Of a DNA stretch of 64,000 bases, positions 8,265 to 16,601 are shown one piece after another (the stretch's first letter is position 1; every line of letters begins with the position of its first letter). The notes under the pieces were generated by a model. That model was not told where the DNA came from. It did not search any database and saw nothing but the letters and a program-made list of their open reading frames with translations. The DNA is taken from the NCBI RefSeq assembly GCF_003402415.2, contig NZ_AP036014.1, positions 1,426,001-1,490,000 on the forward strand, in the 5' to 3' direction. Origin of the DNA: Cupidesulfovibrio sp000226255 (GTDB lineage: Bacteria > Desulfobacterota > Desulfovibrionia > Desulfovibrionales > Desulfovibrionaceae). The position numbers were made by a program, and so were the translations under genes.

Positions 8265-9044
8265 GTGCCCAAGCTGATCGTTCTCGCCCTTGCCGTGCTG
8301 TTGGCCGGGCTGTTCTATGCGCTCATGCACCGCAACCCCATCCGGCGCGGCCTTGCGGGCGACATGCTGGCCTCGTCGGCACGGCCCGCGTTGTTGGTGC
8401 GCGCTGCGCACGGGCTTGCGCCCGCCGGGGCGGGCGTGGCGGACATTGCGCCAGAAACGGCCAGCGCCAGCGGCTCGGCACGGGTGTACTACGCCCTGCA
8501 CGCCCGGCCGGGGCGGGGTGGCACGGGCGACCCGGCCCGCCTCGTGGCCCTGCTGGCCGAAACCTCCAGCGAGTACCGCTGGCCGCTGGACGTATCCTCC
8601 GGCCTGACGGAGATGCGCGCGGCCAGCGGCGAACTGGCGGGCATGACCCTGCACGCGGCCACCTTCGCCTTGCCGCCGGACAAGGATGCGCTGGCCCCGG
8701 CCTTTGGGGACGACCCCTCGCCGTGGGGCGCTGGCGCGCTGGTGCGCAGGTTCACCGGGCTTGCGGAAATGCGCCACGTGAAGGTGGTGGTGGAATATCG
8801 CGAGCCGTTGGAGGAAACCAGGGACTCGCCCCGCTTCGGCCATCCGGCCGTGCTGGACGACCCCGCCGCCCTGGCCGCCTTCGAGGCGCGGGCGGAACGG
8901 GCCTTCCAACTGGAGCGACCCGGCGGCGACTGGGCCAAGGGCCGGGACATCAGCCGGTTGGATGCCGCCCCGGAACGGTTGGAGCGGCGCGCGCTTGCGC
9001 GGATGCTGGGCATTCTCGAGCGGGACAGGGGGGACGACCGCTGA
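8265..9044 (+). CDS. Predicted membrane-anchored paralog of the upstream lipoprotein
   Basis: The start is GTG at 8265 with AAGGAGG six bases upstream. The 259-residue product begins with a hydrophobic segment (LIVLALAVLLAGLFYALMH) but has no lipobox Cys, so it is probably held by an N-terminal membrane helix rather than a lipid. From residue 24 it aligns with the upstream protein: RGLAGDMLASSARPALLVR, LVALLAE, LDVSS, LVRRFTGL and VKVVVEYREPL. The pair looks like a tandem duplication followed by a change of anchor type. Function is unknown. A convergent terminator at 9105-9140 follows. Confidence 0.72.
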   Translation: MPKLIVLALAVLLAGLFYALMHRNPIRRGLAGDMLASSARPALLVRAAHGLAPAGAGVADIAPETASASGSARVYYALHARPGRGGTGDPARLVALLAETSSEYRWPLDVSSGLTEMRAASGELAGMTLHAATFALPPDKDALAPAFGDDPSPWGAGALVRRFTGLAEMRHVKVVVEYREPLEETRDSPRFGHPAVLDDPAALAAFEARAERAFQLERPGGDWAKGRDISRLDAAPERLERRALARMLGILERDRGDDR

Positions 9045-9104
9045 CACGGTTGGGGGGACAACCGCTGATGCGGGCAGGATGACACCCCTTGCCGTCATGG
9101 GAAA

Positions 9105-9140
9105 AATGCGCAGGCCCCGCCGGACAACCGGCGGGGCCTG
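9105..9140. terminator. Bidirectional terminator between convergent genes
   Basis: CAGGCCCCGCCGG and CCGGCGGGGCCTG form a perfect 13-bp stem with loop ACAA. The A-run at 9102-9106 is a T-run on the minus strand, so it best fits the minus-strand thioesterase gene and can also stop the plus-strand pair. Confidence 0.8.
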
Positions 9141-9161
9141 CGTGCGTTCGGGCGGTGCGCG

Positions 9162-9587
9162 CTACTCGGCGCGCTTCACGTAGCAGACGATGCGGCCTTC
9201 GGCCACGGCCACGCCGGGCGCGGTTTCGGACGCGATGCGCACGAAGATGTTGCCGATGCGGTAGCCCTGCAAGCGCACGTCGGCCTCGGCGATAAGGTCG
9301 GCGAAGGGGGCGGGCCGCAGGAAGTCCACGCGCATGTCCACGGTGGAGACCAGGTCGTTGGGGCCGAAATGGGTCCACAGGGCCACGTTGCCGCAGATGT
9401 CGGCCAGGGTGGATATGACCCCGCCGTGCAGCGCCCCGCGCGACTTGTTGCCCGCGAATTCCTCGCGAAAGGGCAGGCGCAGCCTGGCGTAGCCGGTGCG
9501 CACCTCCTCCACCTTGATGCCAAGGTGACGGTGCCAGTCCACGTGCTGTTCGACAAAGGGCACGAGGTCTTCATGGACGGTGTTCAC
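9162..9587 (-). CDS. Hotdog-fold thioesterase (PaaI/YdiI type)
   Basis: The predicted 141-residue protein is a single hotdog domain, which in this family hydrolyses acyl-CoA or related thioesters. The motif GNKSRGALHGGVISTLADICGN (split around residues 42-63) is the characteristic HGG helix start; VDMRVDFLRPA near 79 is the following strand. The start GTG at 9587 is preferred because GGAGG lies five bases upstream; a longer in-frame reading to 9707 would add a Pro-rich non-conserved leader. It is a single gene. The substrate cannot be told from sequence. Confidence 0.85.
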   Translation of the reverse strand: MNTVHEDLVPFVEQHVDWHRHLGIKVEEVRTGYARLRLPFREEFAGNKSRGALHGGVISTLADICGNVALWTHFGPNDLVSTVDMRVDFLRPAPFADLIAEADVRLQGYRIGNIFVRIASETAPGVAVAEGRIVCYVKRAE

Positions 9588-9716
9588 GGGGCCTCCGGGT
9601 TGCGGCGTGGGGAACGGAAAGGGCGGGGGCTCTCGCCCCCGCCCGATGATATACCCCAAGTCGGGCATGCGCGCCACCGGCGGAAGCGGATCCGCCCGGC
9701 GCGCCACGTTTTGGCG

Positions 9717-10574
9717 TCAGCGCGCCCCGGCCATGGAGCGCAGTCGTGCGATGCGTTCCTCGATGGGCGGATGGGTGCTGAACAGGCTGGCCATGCTGGC
9801 CCCGCTGAACGGGTTCACGATGAACATGTGCGCGGTGGCCTGGTTGCCGTGCTGCATGGGCACTCGCTGCGAGAACGCCTGCAGCTTGCCCAGCGCCCCG
9901 GCAAGATACAGCGGGTTGCCCGCCAGGGCCGCGCCCGTTTCGTCGGCCAGGTATTCGCGCGAGCGGGAAATGGCGAACTGGATCAGCGAGGCGGCGATGG
10001 GCGCGACGATGGCCATCATGATGGCCACCAGCGGGCTGGCGCCGCCTTCTTCGTCGTCGCTGCGGCCAAGGCCGAAGATGGCCGCCCACTGCATCATGCT
10101 GGCCACGGACACGATGACCGAGGCCAGCACCCCGGCCACGGTCTGCACCAGGATATCGCGGTTGGCGATGTGCCCTATCTCGTGGGCCAGCACGCCCTTC
10201 AACTCTTCCGGCGAGAGGATGCGCATGATGCCGTGGGTGACGGCCACCACGCCGTGGGCCGGGTCTCGCCCGGTGGCGAAGGCGTTGGGGGCTTCTTCGG
10301 GTATGACGCACACGCGCGGCTTGGGAATGCCCGCGCGCGCGGCCAGTTCCTCGACCATGGCGTGCAGCATGGGGGCGTCGTTGGGCCCCACTTCCTGCGC
10401 GCCGTACATGGAAAGGACGATCTTGTCGGAATACCAGTAGCTGCCGACGTTCATCACCAGGGCCAGGATCAGTGCGATCATGATGCCCGTCTTGCCGCCC
10501 ATGGCCCCGCCAAGGACGATGATGATGCCCGAAAGAAGGGCAAGCAGCATGGCGGTCTTGATCTGACTGGTCAC
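9717..10574 (-). CDS. htpX: Membrane-bound zinc metalloprotease HtpX
   Basis: HtpX degrades misfolded inner-membrane proteins from the cytoplasmic side. The 285-residue product has two N-terminal membrane helices (about 7-50), the zinc motif HEIGH (in LAHEIGHIANRD, about 129-140), two further hydrophobic segments (about 145-205) and the downstream zinc-ligand region SREYLADETGA. The start GTG at 10574 is chosen from AAGGAG about ten bases upstream; a further-upstream start would add a charged low-complexity leader. The gene stands alone, with 442 bases of non-coding DNA upstream in which I see no clear feature beyond AT-richer sequence near 10716-10730. Confidence 0.95.
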   Translation of the reverse strand: MTSQIKTAMLLALLSGIIIVLGGAMGGKTGIMIALILALVMNVGSYWYSDKIVLSMYGAQEVGPNDAPMLHAMVEELAARAGIPKPRVCVIPEEAPNAFATGRDPAHGVVAVTHGIMRILSPEELKGVLAHEIGHIANRDILVQTVAGVLASVIVSVASMMQWAAIFGLGRSDDEEGGASPLVAIMMAIVAPIAASLIQFAISRSREYLADETGAALAGNPLYLAGALGKLQAFSQRVPMQHGNQATAHMFIVNPFSGASMASLFSTHPPIEERIARLRSMAGAR

Positions 10575-11016
10575 GGTCTGTGCTCCTTGCGTGGGGTGGG
10601 CGCGGGATGGCCCGCGCGGTTGGTGTCGGGCGGATGGCGCGCGTGCGGCCGTAGGCCGTATCGCATGGACGTGCCGGGCCGCATGGCCGCGCGGCGCGTC
10701 CTTCCGCCTGCGCAACTATGTAATATCGCAGCGGGAGATGGCAAGGGGGGTGATGCCGCAATACTGCGGCAGGGGGCTGCGAAAGAAGGGTGTGGCGCTT
10801 TCGTCGTGCGGCAAGGGCTGGGCGGGGGCGCACTGGCTTGCTGCGTGCCTGCACCATACCGGTAAGGCGGGAAGACGTGTCGCCGCTGGCCGGGTAATGG
10901 ATGCCGAACCCGCGCATCACGGACCTGGCGGCGAGGTTCCGGGATGCGGCGCTGATGGAGCGTTACCTGTGTGCGTCCGCAAAAGTGATGGAAGGGACGA
11001 GGACGGAGCGGACTGG
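10575..11016. other. Non-coding gap upstream of htpX
   Basis: This 442-base stretch between two minus-strand genes shows no convincing open frame by codon pattern. The region 10716-10735 is locally AT-richer and could hold the htpX promoter on the minus strand, but no clean -35/-10 pair was found. Confidence 0.4.
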
Positions 11017-12024
11017 CTAGTGGGTGATCAAGCCCACCTGCAGCATCATGTGGAAGCGCCGGACCATGGCTTGCGGCAGGGGCGATTCCCACATGCCCAG
11101 CGCCTGCGCCGCGCCCCAGGTGACCAGCAGCACTGCCACGCATCCGGCGGCAATGGACCACGCGGGCAGGCGGCGCTTGCCGGGGGCCGTCACGGAGAGG
11201 CAGCCGTCCACCGGACAGGCGGCGATGCATTCGGTGCAGCCCACGCATTCACCGGAAGAAACCCGCTCCAGTCGCTGCACGGGCAGGGCGGCGGGGCAGG
11301 CGCGCGAACAGCGCCCGCAATCCACGCAGACTGCCGGGTCGCGCCGCACCGCCACCGGGGAAAGGCGCGCCAGCAGCGAGAGCAGCGCGCCGTAGGGACA
11401 CAGCACCCGGCACCAGAAATAGGGCAGCACCAGCGAGGCCACGCCCAGCACGGCGAACACGGTGAGCGCTGTGGGGCTTGGCGCGAGGAAGAACTGGAGC
11501 ATCCGGGTGTCCGCCACGAAGTTGTAGGGCGAGAGCAGGAAGCCCTCTATGGATTCCACATCCATGGACACCACGGAAATCCATGCGAACTGCGCCAGCA
11601 GCAGGTACTTGGGCAGCGAGAGCAGGCGGGATACGCGCGGACCGGTGCGCCGGGCGATGCGCAGCCGCGCGCCCAGCCGGGCCAGCAGCGACGAGATGAA
11701 CCCCACCGGGCAGATGTACCCGCAAAAGCCCTTGCGCAGCAGCACGGCCATGCCCAGCACGGCAATGAAGATGAACAGCCCGGCCGGATGCACCGGGTCC
11801 CACTGGCCGGTGAACAGCAGCCGCTTGAAGGCGATGAGCGCGCTGATGGGCAGGAACCCTTCCACCGAGGGGGGCTTGGGCACGAAGTCCTCGGTTTCTC
11901 CCATGGCCCAGCGCACGTACAGGACGAAGCGCCACCCGGCGTACAGCAGAAAGATGGCATAGGCGGCCTGCACGCCAAGGCGGACGCGCGAAGGGGACAA
12001 CAGGCGGGATGCGGAACGCGGCAC
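11017..12024 (-). CDS. Membrane polyferredoxin, NapH/YccM-like 4Fe-4S protein
   Basis: The 335-residue product has about five membrane helices and four Cys clusters. CGYICPVGF near residue 101 and CRVLCPYGA near 205 are the paired CxxxCP motifs placed at membrane helices in NapH-type proteins; CVDCGRCSRACP near 231 and CVGCTECIAACPVDGC near 260 are two ferredoxin-type 4Fe-4S sites. Such proteins pass electrons between the quinone pool and soluble partners. The start GTG at 12024 follows AGGAG. No nap, nos or reductase gene is adjacent, so the partner is unknown. The last helix (about 286-308) follows the ferredoxin domain. Confidence 0.85.
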   Translation of the reverse strand: MPRSASRLLSPSRVRLGVQAAYAIFLLYAGWRFVLYVRWAMGETEDFVPKPPSVEGFLPISALIAFKRLLFTGQWDPVHPAGLFIFIAVLGMAVLLRKGFCGYICPVGFISSLLARLGARLRIARRTGPRVSRLLSLPKYLLLAQFAWISVVSMDVESIEGFLLSPYNFVADTRMLQFFLAPSPTALTVFAVLGVASLVLPYFWCRVLCPYGALLSLLARLSPVAVRRDPAVCVDCGRCSRACPAALPVQRLERVSSGECVGCTECIAACPVDGCLSVTAPGKRRLPAWSIAAGCVAVLLVTWGAAQALGMWESPLPQAMVRRFHMMLQVGLITH

Positions 12025-12537
12025 GGAATGCTCCTGTGGTAGAGGCTGGCGGAACGGGGCCGGTGGGGCCTCGGAGGGGACGGGCGGAATCGGGCACGCA
12101 TGGTTCTGGCGCAGGGCAGCCGAACGGGTCGGGCGGACGCCATGACGGTGTCCCGCGTCTATCCGGAACGGCATTCGGTTCCACGGGCAATCTTGCCCCC
12201 TGGGTGCGGCGGTGTCCGTCGGCCAGGCGACAGTTATCCGCGCGGGGCGGCAGCCCTCGCCAACCATGCGTGCTGAGAACGCGGCTGAATCTGGCCTGAC
12301 GGAGGCCCGCCGCGACCGTGGCACATGGCGGCGGACACGTCCGTGATGTGGGTCACGGTGCCGTGCGCGGGGCGGGGCGTCCATGCCCTTCAGGCGGCGG
12401 AAACCGCCATGGGCCGGAGTGGGCAGGCTTGTGCGGGGATGGCCGTGACGCCTGGGGATGCGCTCAACAAGGGAGGGGAGCGGCACCTGGGGGCGTTGCC
12501 GGTGGCCGATGCGGCGTACACGTGCGCCAGACGTGAA
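12025..12537. other. Non-coding gap upstream of the polyferredoxin gene
   Basis: About 510 bases between the polyferredoxin start and the terminator of the next minus-strand unit. Frames that stay open here lack a plausible start and show no recognisable product. No repeat or RNA gene was recognised. Confidence 0.4.
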
Positions 12538-12561
12538 AACGGACGGCGAATGCCGTCCGTT
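12538..12561 (-). terminator. Terminator of the small-peptide / trpF-like unit
   Basis: AACGGACGGC and GCCGTCCGTT form a 10-bp stem with loop GAAT. An A-run just before it on the plus strand gives a short T-run on the minus strand. Confidence 0.7.
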
Positions 12562-12668
12562 CTGCCTGCCGTGGCCACCCGCAGGACGGGGGGCACGGGA
12601 AGGGTGGTCGCGGGGAAACGCCAAGCGCGGGCATGCCCGGCGTCAGGCGCTGCGCCCGCCGCAACCCT

Positions 12669-12764
12669 TTAGTGGTGATGCGTATCGTTGGGGGTCGAAC
12701 ACTTGATGTAGCGCAGACCGATGGCCACGCCCAGAATACCCGCGAAGAACCATGCGAAATCCAT
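12669..12764 (-). CDS. 31-residue single-span membrane peptide, CydX-like in shape
   Basis: The frame starts at ATG 12764 with GGAGG seven bases upstream and ends at 12669. The peptide begins MDFAWFFAGILGVAIGLRY, which is one hydrophobic span, and ends in a polar tail with Cys and three His. The FAWxxG pattern recalls CydX/CbdX-type small subunits of cytochrome bd oxidase, but no cyd genes are nearby and the match is too short to be firm. A minus-strand promoter (TTGAAC at 12860-12865, 17-base spacer, TACACC at 12837-12842) and the terminator at 12538 suggest it can be its own transcript. Confidence 0.6.
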   Translation of the reverse strand: MDFAWFFAGILGVAIGLRYIKCSTPNDTHHH

Positions 12765-12836
12765 GACAGCCTCCTTCTGGTGCCCCGGCGCGGAATGGCG
12801 CGCGGGTTGTGCGCAATTTCCCAATCCTCGCTTCGA

Positions 12837-12865
12837 GGTGTACCGGAAAGAATCAGGAAGTTCAA
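12837..12865 (-). promoter_or_regulatory. Candidate promoter for the 31-residue peptide gene
   Basis: On the minus strand TTGAAC and TACACC are separated by 17 bases and lie about 75 bases upstream of the small gene. The -35 is good, the -10 is weak. Confidence 0.4.
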
Positions 12866-12889
12866 GGGCCTTGCCGCCGGGGAAGGGCG

Positions 12890-13660
12890 TCAGACCCCGG
12901 TGCGGCCAGACCCGGCGTGGGCAGCATCCTGCCCTGCCTCCGCAAAGCCCCGTCCGGCCTCGGCCACGAAGCGGCGCAGCCTGTCCGGGCACTTGCGCCC
13001 ATCCGGGCCTTCCACGCCGGTGTGGGCGTCCACTCCTGCCGGGCGCACCCGCAGGATGGCCTCGCGCACGTTGTCCGGGTTCAGCCCGCCCGCCAGGATC
13101 ACCGGACGGGGTGAGCGGCGCGCCAGCTCCGCGCTCACGGTCCAGTCGTGGGTGCGTCCGGTGGCCCCGTCCGCCCCGGTGGCCGGGTCGTGGGTGTCGG
13201 TGATGAAGGCGTCGGCCAGGGGGGCCAGTTCACGTACGGTGTCCAGCAGTTCCGGCAGGTTGTCCTCGGTGCGCACCACCAGGCTCTTGATCAGGAACAG
13301 GTTGGGCATTTCCCGGCGCAGCCGGGCCAGTTCGGCGGCGGTCACCGGGCCGTGCAGTTGCAGGCGGCGCAGGCCCAGCGCGCGGCAGAAGGCCGCCGCC
13401 TCGGCTCCGTCGGCGATGTAGGTGATGCCCACGGGCAGCAGGGGCGGGGCGGGCAGGCGCTCCACCTCGGCCACCAGCCGGGCGGCCTCGGTCTCGGTCA
13501 GGTCTTCCGCGTTCACCGGCAGGCGCAGGGGCAGGCCCATGGCGTGCACCCCCGCCGCGCGCAGGGCCAGGGCCTCGGCCAGGTCGTGCACGCCCGCCAC
13601 CTGGATCAGGCTGGCGATGGGCGCTCCCCGTTCCAGCCGGGGGAACGTCGCCCCGGTCAT
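12890..13660 (-). CDS. TrpF-like (phosphoribosylanthranilate isomerase fold) protein lacking the catalytic Cys
   Basis: The 256-residue protein has the TrpF fold signature: LQLHG near residue 100, GRTHDW near 170, AGGLNPDNV near 190 (phosphate site) and VDAHTGVEGPDG near 210. The acidic catalytic position is kept in FITDTHDP. The N-terminal strand, KxCG in true TrpF, here reads IQVAGVHD, so the Cys general base and the Lys are absent. Either the reaction differs or another residue substitutes. The start ATG overlaps the stop of the upstream ABC gene in an ATGA, implying coupling. No other trp gene is nearby, so a tryptophan role is uncertain. Confidence 0.7.
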   Translation of the reverse strand: MTGATFPRLERGAPIASLIQVAGVHDLAEALALRAAGVHAMGLPLRLPVNAEDLTETEAARLVAEVERLPAPPLLPVGITYIADGAEAAAFCRALGLRRLQLHGPVTAAELARLRREMPNLFLIKSLVVRTEDNLPELLDTVRELAPLADAFITDTHDPATGADGATGRTHDWTVSAELARRSPRPVILAGGLNPDNVREAILRVRPAGVDAHTGVEGPDGRKCPDRLRRFVAEAGRGFAEAGQDAAHAGSGRTGV

Positions 13661-15294
13661 GCGGGCGCGCCCTGCGGCGTGCCGCCGCCGTCACCGCGCG
13701 GGCCAGATTCGGTGACACGTCCGCCGGACAGGCGCAGCACGTGGGTGATTTCCGGAATCAGGTCGCCGTCGTGGTGGGTGACCAGCACCATCTGCACGCC
13801 AGCGCGGGCCAGTTGGCCCAGCAGGCCCAGGAACGCGGCGCGGCTGGCCGGGTCCAGCCCGGAGCAGGGTTCGTCCAGCAACAGCAGGTCGGGCGCGCCC
13901 GCCAGCGCGCGGGCCAGCAGCACCCGGCGCAGCTGCCCGGTGGACAGGGTGCGGATGCGTTGCCCGGCCAGCCCGGCCGCGCCCAGCATGCGCAGCCAGT
14001 GGGCGGCCTCTGCCCGCTGGTCGTCGTCGGGTTCCTCGTACAGGCCGATGGTGCCGGAAAAGCCGGTGAGCACCAGCTCTTCGGCGGTCAGGTCGTAGCC
14101 GTAGGTAGCTTGCAACTGGTCGGAAACAAGGGCCACGCGGCGGTGCAGCAAGGGCAGGTCGCGCAGCGAGGCCTGCGCCGCCGGTTCGCGCCGGGCCACG
14201 CCGCAGGAATTCTCGTTGGCGAACCACACGATGTCGCCGCCCACGGCCACGTTCTCCTCGCCGTGCAGCAGGCGCAGCAGGGTGGACTTGCCCGAGCCGT
14301 TGGGGCCGATGACGCACCAGTTCTCGCCGCGCCGGATGGTCCAGTCGATGGCGTGCAGCACGTGCACCCGATCGACGTACACGTCGCCGTGTTCGATGCG
14401 GGCCAGCACCGGGGCCAGGGGCGATCCCGAATCGCCATTCCCGCCGGGCAGGCGGGCCGGGGCGGCTGGGGCGATGTCCGGTGCGTCCCACTCATCACCC
14501 GCGCACACGCCGGAATCGGCGGGCAGGTTGGCCATGACCTGCGCCAGCGGACCCTGCGCCGTGATGCGCCCGCCCTGCACCAGCAGGGCGCGGCTGAGGC
14601 AAGCGGGCAACTGGTCGGTGCGGTGGGTGGCGAACAGCACGGTCACCCCCTGCGCGGCGGCCTGGTCCACGGCGCGCAGCACGGCGTCGCGGGCCGTGGC
14701 GTCCAGCCCTTCGCACACCTCGTCCAGCAGCAGCACGGCGGGTTGGCGCACCAGGGCGCGGGCCACCAGCATCAGGCGCAACTGGCCTTGCGACATGCTG
14801 GGCACCTTGGCGTCCAGCAGATGCGCCGCGCCCAGGCGGCGGGCCAGTTCGCGCGCAGCGGCGATACGTTCCGCGCCGGGGTCCTCGTAGAGCAGGGGGG
14901 TGTCGAAATAGCCGGTGAGCAGCAGTTCCTGGCCGGTGAGCAGCCAGCCCTGGCGCAGGTAGCGTTCCTGCTGGGCAGAGGACACGCTGGCGCACAAGGC
15001 CCGGCCGACAAGGGGCGATGTTTCGCCGGGCGGCGTGGGCGCCCCTTCAGGCGCGGGCGGAAACCAGGTCACCTTGCCGCCGTCGATCTGGTCCGGCCGG
15101 GTGGTGCCGCGCACCACCCGCAGCAGGGTGGATTTGCCCGCGCCGTTGCGGCCGAACACGGCCCAGCATTCCCCGGCGCGCAGGGTCCAGCTTGCGCCGT
15201 CCAGGGCGCGGCGTCCGCCGAAGCTGACGCGGACGTTGTCCAGCACCGCCAGCGGGGCGGCGTGATGGGTATGGTGGGTGTGCGAGTTGGTCAT
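13657..15294 (-). CDS. Double-ATPase ABC protein, ModF-like
   Basis: The soluble 545-residue protein holds two complete ABC ATPase domains and no membrane segment. Domain 1 has Walker A GRNGAGKST (about 48-56) and the signature SMSQGQLR; domain 2 has Walker A GPNGSGKST (about 330-338), signature LSTGQLRR and Walker B LLLLDEPCSGLD. This layout matches ModF/PhrA-type proteins, which are linked to molybdate uptake in some bacteria, but no modABC lies here. The start ATG at 15294 gives MTNSHTHHTHHAAPL; a TTG at 15333 is also possible, and neither has a clear ribosome-binding site. It overlaps the TrpF-like gene by four bases. Confidence 0.78.
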   Translation of the reverse strand: MTNSHTHHTHHAAPLAVLDNVRVSFGGRRALDGASWTLRAGECWAVFGRNGAGKSTLLRVVRGTTRPDQIDGGKVTWFPPAPEGAPTPPGETSPLVGRALCASVSSAQQERYLRQGWLLTGQELLLTGYFDTPLLYEDPGAERIAAARELARRLGAAHLLDAKVPSMSQGQLRLMLVARALVRQPAVLLLDEVCEGLDATARDAVLRAVDQAAAQGVTVLFATHRTDQLPACLSRALLVQGGRITAQGPLAQVMANLPADSGVCAGDEWDAPDIAPAAPARLPGGNGDSGSPLAPVLARIEHGDVYVDRVHVLHAIDWTIRRGENWCVIGPNGSGKSTLLRLLHGEENVAVGGDIVWFANENSCGVARREPAAQASLRDLPLLHRRVALVSDQLQATYGYDLTAEELVLTGFSGTIGLYEEPDDDQRAEAAHWLRMLGAAGLAGQRIRTLSTGQLRRVLLARALAGAPDLLLLDEPCSGLDPASRAAFLGLLGQLARAGVQMVLVTHHDGDLIPEITHVLRLSGGRVTESGPRGDGGGTPQGAPA

Positions 15295-15480
15295 GATGAT
15301 GGGGGATAATGGGAGAAAAGGAACGTGGTGCAAGAAAAGCCGGGAACGACGGGACGCCGTTCAGTCATAGGGGCGCGCCGAATGAGGTTTTTCGTTCGTT
15401 GGCAAGGACAACGAGCGTGCCACGGAGGGAGTATGCTTTTGTGGTATTCGACCGGAGTGGCAGGCGAAGTTGGACCGCTT
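15295..15480. other. Non-coding upstream region of the ABC gene
   Basis: About 186 bases between the tandem repeat and the ABC gene start. No gene is seen. An AT-richer stretch near 15385-15450 could hold the minus-strand promoter. Confidence 0.35.
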
Positions 15481-15687
15481 TGCGCTCGATGCCCGTAAGG
15501 CTCGCAAGCTCGCCCAACGGGCACGCTTCGCGCCCTCCGGGTCGGTCTTTGCGCTCGATGCCCGTAAGGCTCGCAAGCTCGCCCAACGTGCACGCTTCGC
15601 GCCCTCCGGGTCGGTCTTTGCGCTCGATGCCCGTAAGGCTCGCAAGCTCGCCCAACGGGCACGCTTCGCTCCCTCCGGGTCGGTTGG
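15481..15687. repeat. Three tandem 69-bp repeats
   Basis: Three near-identical 69-bp units lie at 15481-15549, 15550-15618 and 15619-15687; each differs from the others at one to three bases. Each contains the imperfect palindrome GCCCGTAAGGC...CCCAACGGGC followed by ACGCTTCG and CCCTCCGGGTCGG. Because 69 is a multiple of three, every frame shows a 23-residue repeat, which is an artefact, not a protein. A diverged copy in opposite orientation is at 23902-23961, and the palindrome core also occurs at 1014-1045 and 55570-55600. They lie between two minus-strand genes. There are no spacers, so this is not CRISPR. Confidence 0.9.
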
Positions 15688-15718
15688 GCAACGGGCGAAA
15701 GGACCATTCGGCGCGTCC

Positions 15719-16543
15719 CTAGAAGGGCCGCTGCTGCATCACGCCATTCCGGAACCACACGCTGTGCGCGTAGCCGAACCCGCGCGCGTATTCCGCAAGC
15801 TGGTCGAAGCCCCAGGCCACGGTGGAGGTGCAGTGCGCGTCCGAGCCGAAGGTGACGGGCAGCTCCAGTTCGCGGGCCATCTCCATGATGGTGGGGCAGG
15901 GGTAGATTTCCTTGCACAGCTTGCGCAGCCCGGCCGAGGATATTTCCATGGCCATGCCCGCGGCGCGCAGGGTGGCCAGGGCGTCGTGCACCCGGCGGCG
16001 CGATTCGGGGCGGTCCAGCCATTCGTGAAAGGCGTCCACCGCGAATATCTTGATGATGTCCGGGTGCGCGGCCACGTGGAACATGCCGGAGGCCGCCATG
16101 CGGCGCAGGCTGTCGAAGTAGCGCTCGAAGGCGTCGTGGGTCTGTTCGGGTGAAAGGACCTTCCAGTCGTCCACGGTGCAGTCGAAGCCCCAGGTGCCCA
16201 GAAAGTGGATGCCCCCGATGATGTAGTCGAAGGGATAGCGGGCGATGGTTTCCGCCGTGAACGGTTCCTGTCCCGGCAGCCAGTCCATCTCCAGGCCCAG
16301 CAGCACGGTGCGGCCGTCCTGCCGCGCGGCGGCCAGGGCGCGCACCTCGTCCACGTAGCGCGGAAAGCCCGCCGTCAGCTTTTCCTTGTAGTCCTTGGGA
16401 TAGGAGTAGCCGAGGGGGCGGGGCGAGTGTTCGGAAAAGCCGAAGATTTCCAGGCCGCGATCGATGGCGGTGGCGAACATCTCCTCCACGGTGGCCTGCC
16501 CGTGGGAGTGGCTGGTGTGGGTGTGCAGGTCGACGGTGATCAC
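15719..16543 (-). CDS. PHP-domain phosphatase, histidinol-phosphatase (HisK/HisJ) family
   Basis: The 274-residue PHP-fold enzyme carries the metal-binding motifs DLHTHTSHSHG (residues 5-15), GFSEHSP near 35, a Glu/Asp pair in LGLEMDW near 82, GGIHFLG near 110, AAHPDIIK near 160 and FGSDAHC near 230. This set is typical of histidinol phosphatases of the polymerase-like class, which finish histidine synthesis. hisC lies 41 kb away, not in an operon. The start is GTG at 16543; no good ribosome-binding site is visible, so the start is less certain. Another PHP phosphoesterase specificity remains possible. Confidence 0.8.
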   Translation of the reverse strand: MITVDLHTHTSHSHGQATVEEMFATAIDRGLEIFGFSEHSPRPLGYSYPKDYKEKLTAGFPRYVDEVRALAAARQDGRTVLLGLEMDWLPGQEPFTAETIARYPFDYIIGGIHFLGTWGFDCTVDDWKVLSPEQTHDAFERYFDSLRRMAASGMFHVAAHPDIIKIFAVDAFHEWLDRPESRRRVHDALATLRAAGMAMEISSAGLRKLCKEIYPCPTIMEMARELELPVTFGSDAHCTSTVAWGFDQLAEYARGFGYAHSVWFRNGVMQQRPF

Positions 16544-16601
16544 GGCGGTGTGTCCATGGCCGCCCCGTGGTGGCGGGACGGGTTGCGGTGGCGGGCCGGG
16601 G

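Noticed and set aside
5610..9098. Very long minus-strand open frame opposite ftsZ and the paralog pair
   Set aside because: It is the mirror of high-GC genes; its His/Arg/Gly-rich composition is typical of shadow frames.
9369..10865. Plus-strand frame opposite htpX
   Set aside because: It overlaps a clear HtpX gene with the HEIGH motif on the other strand and has shadow-type composition.
15481..15687. CRISPR-like array
   Set aside because: The units are directly adjacent with no unique spacers, and no cas gene is in the window.
15361..15691. Reading frames with a 23-residue repeat on the minus strand
   Set aside because: They come from the 69-bp DNA repeat being a multiple of three; several frames are open at once and none has a ribosome-binding site.
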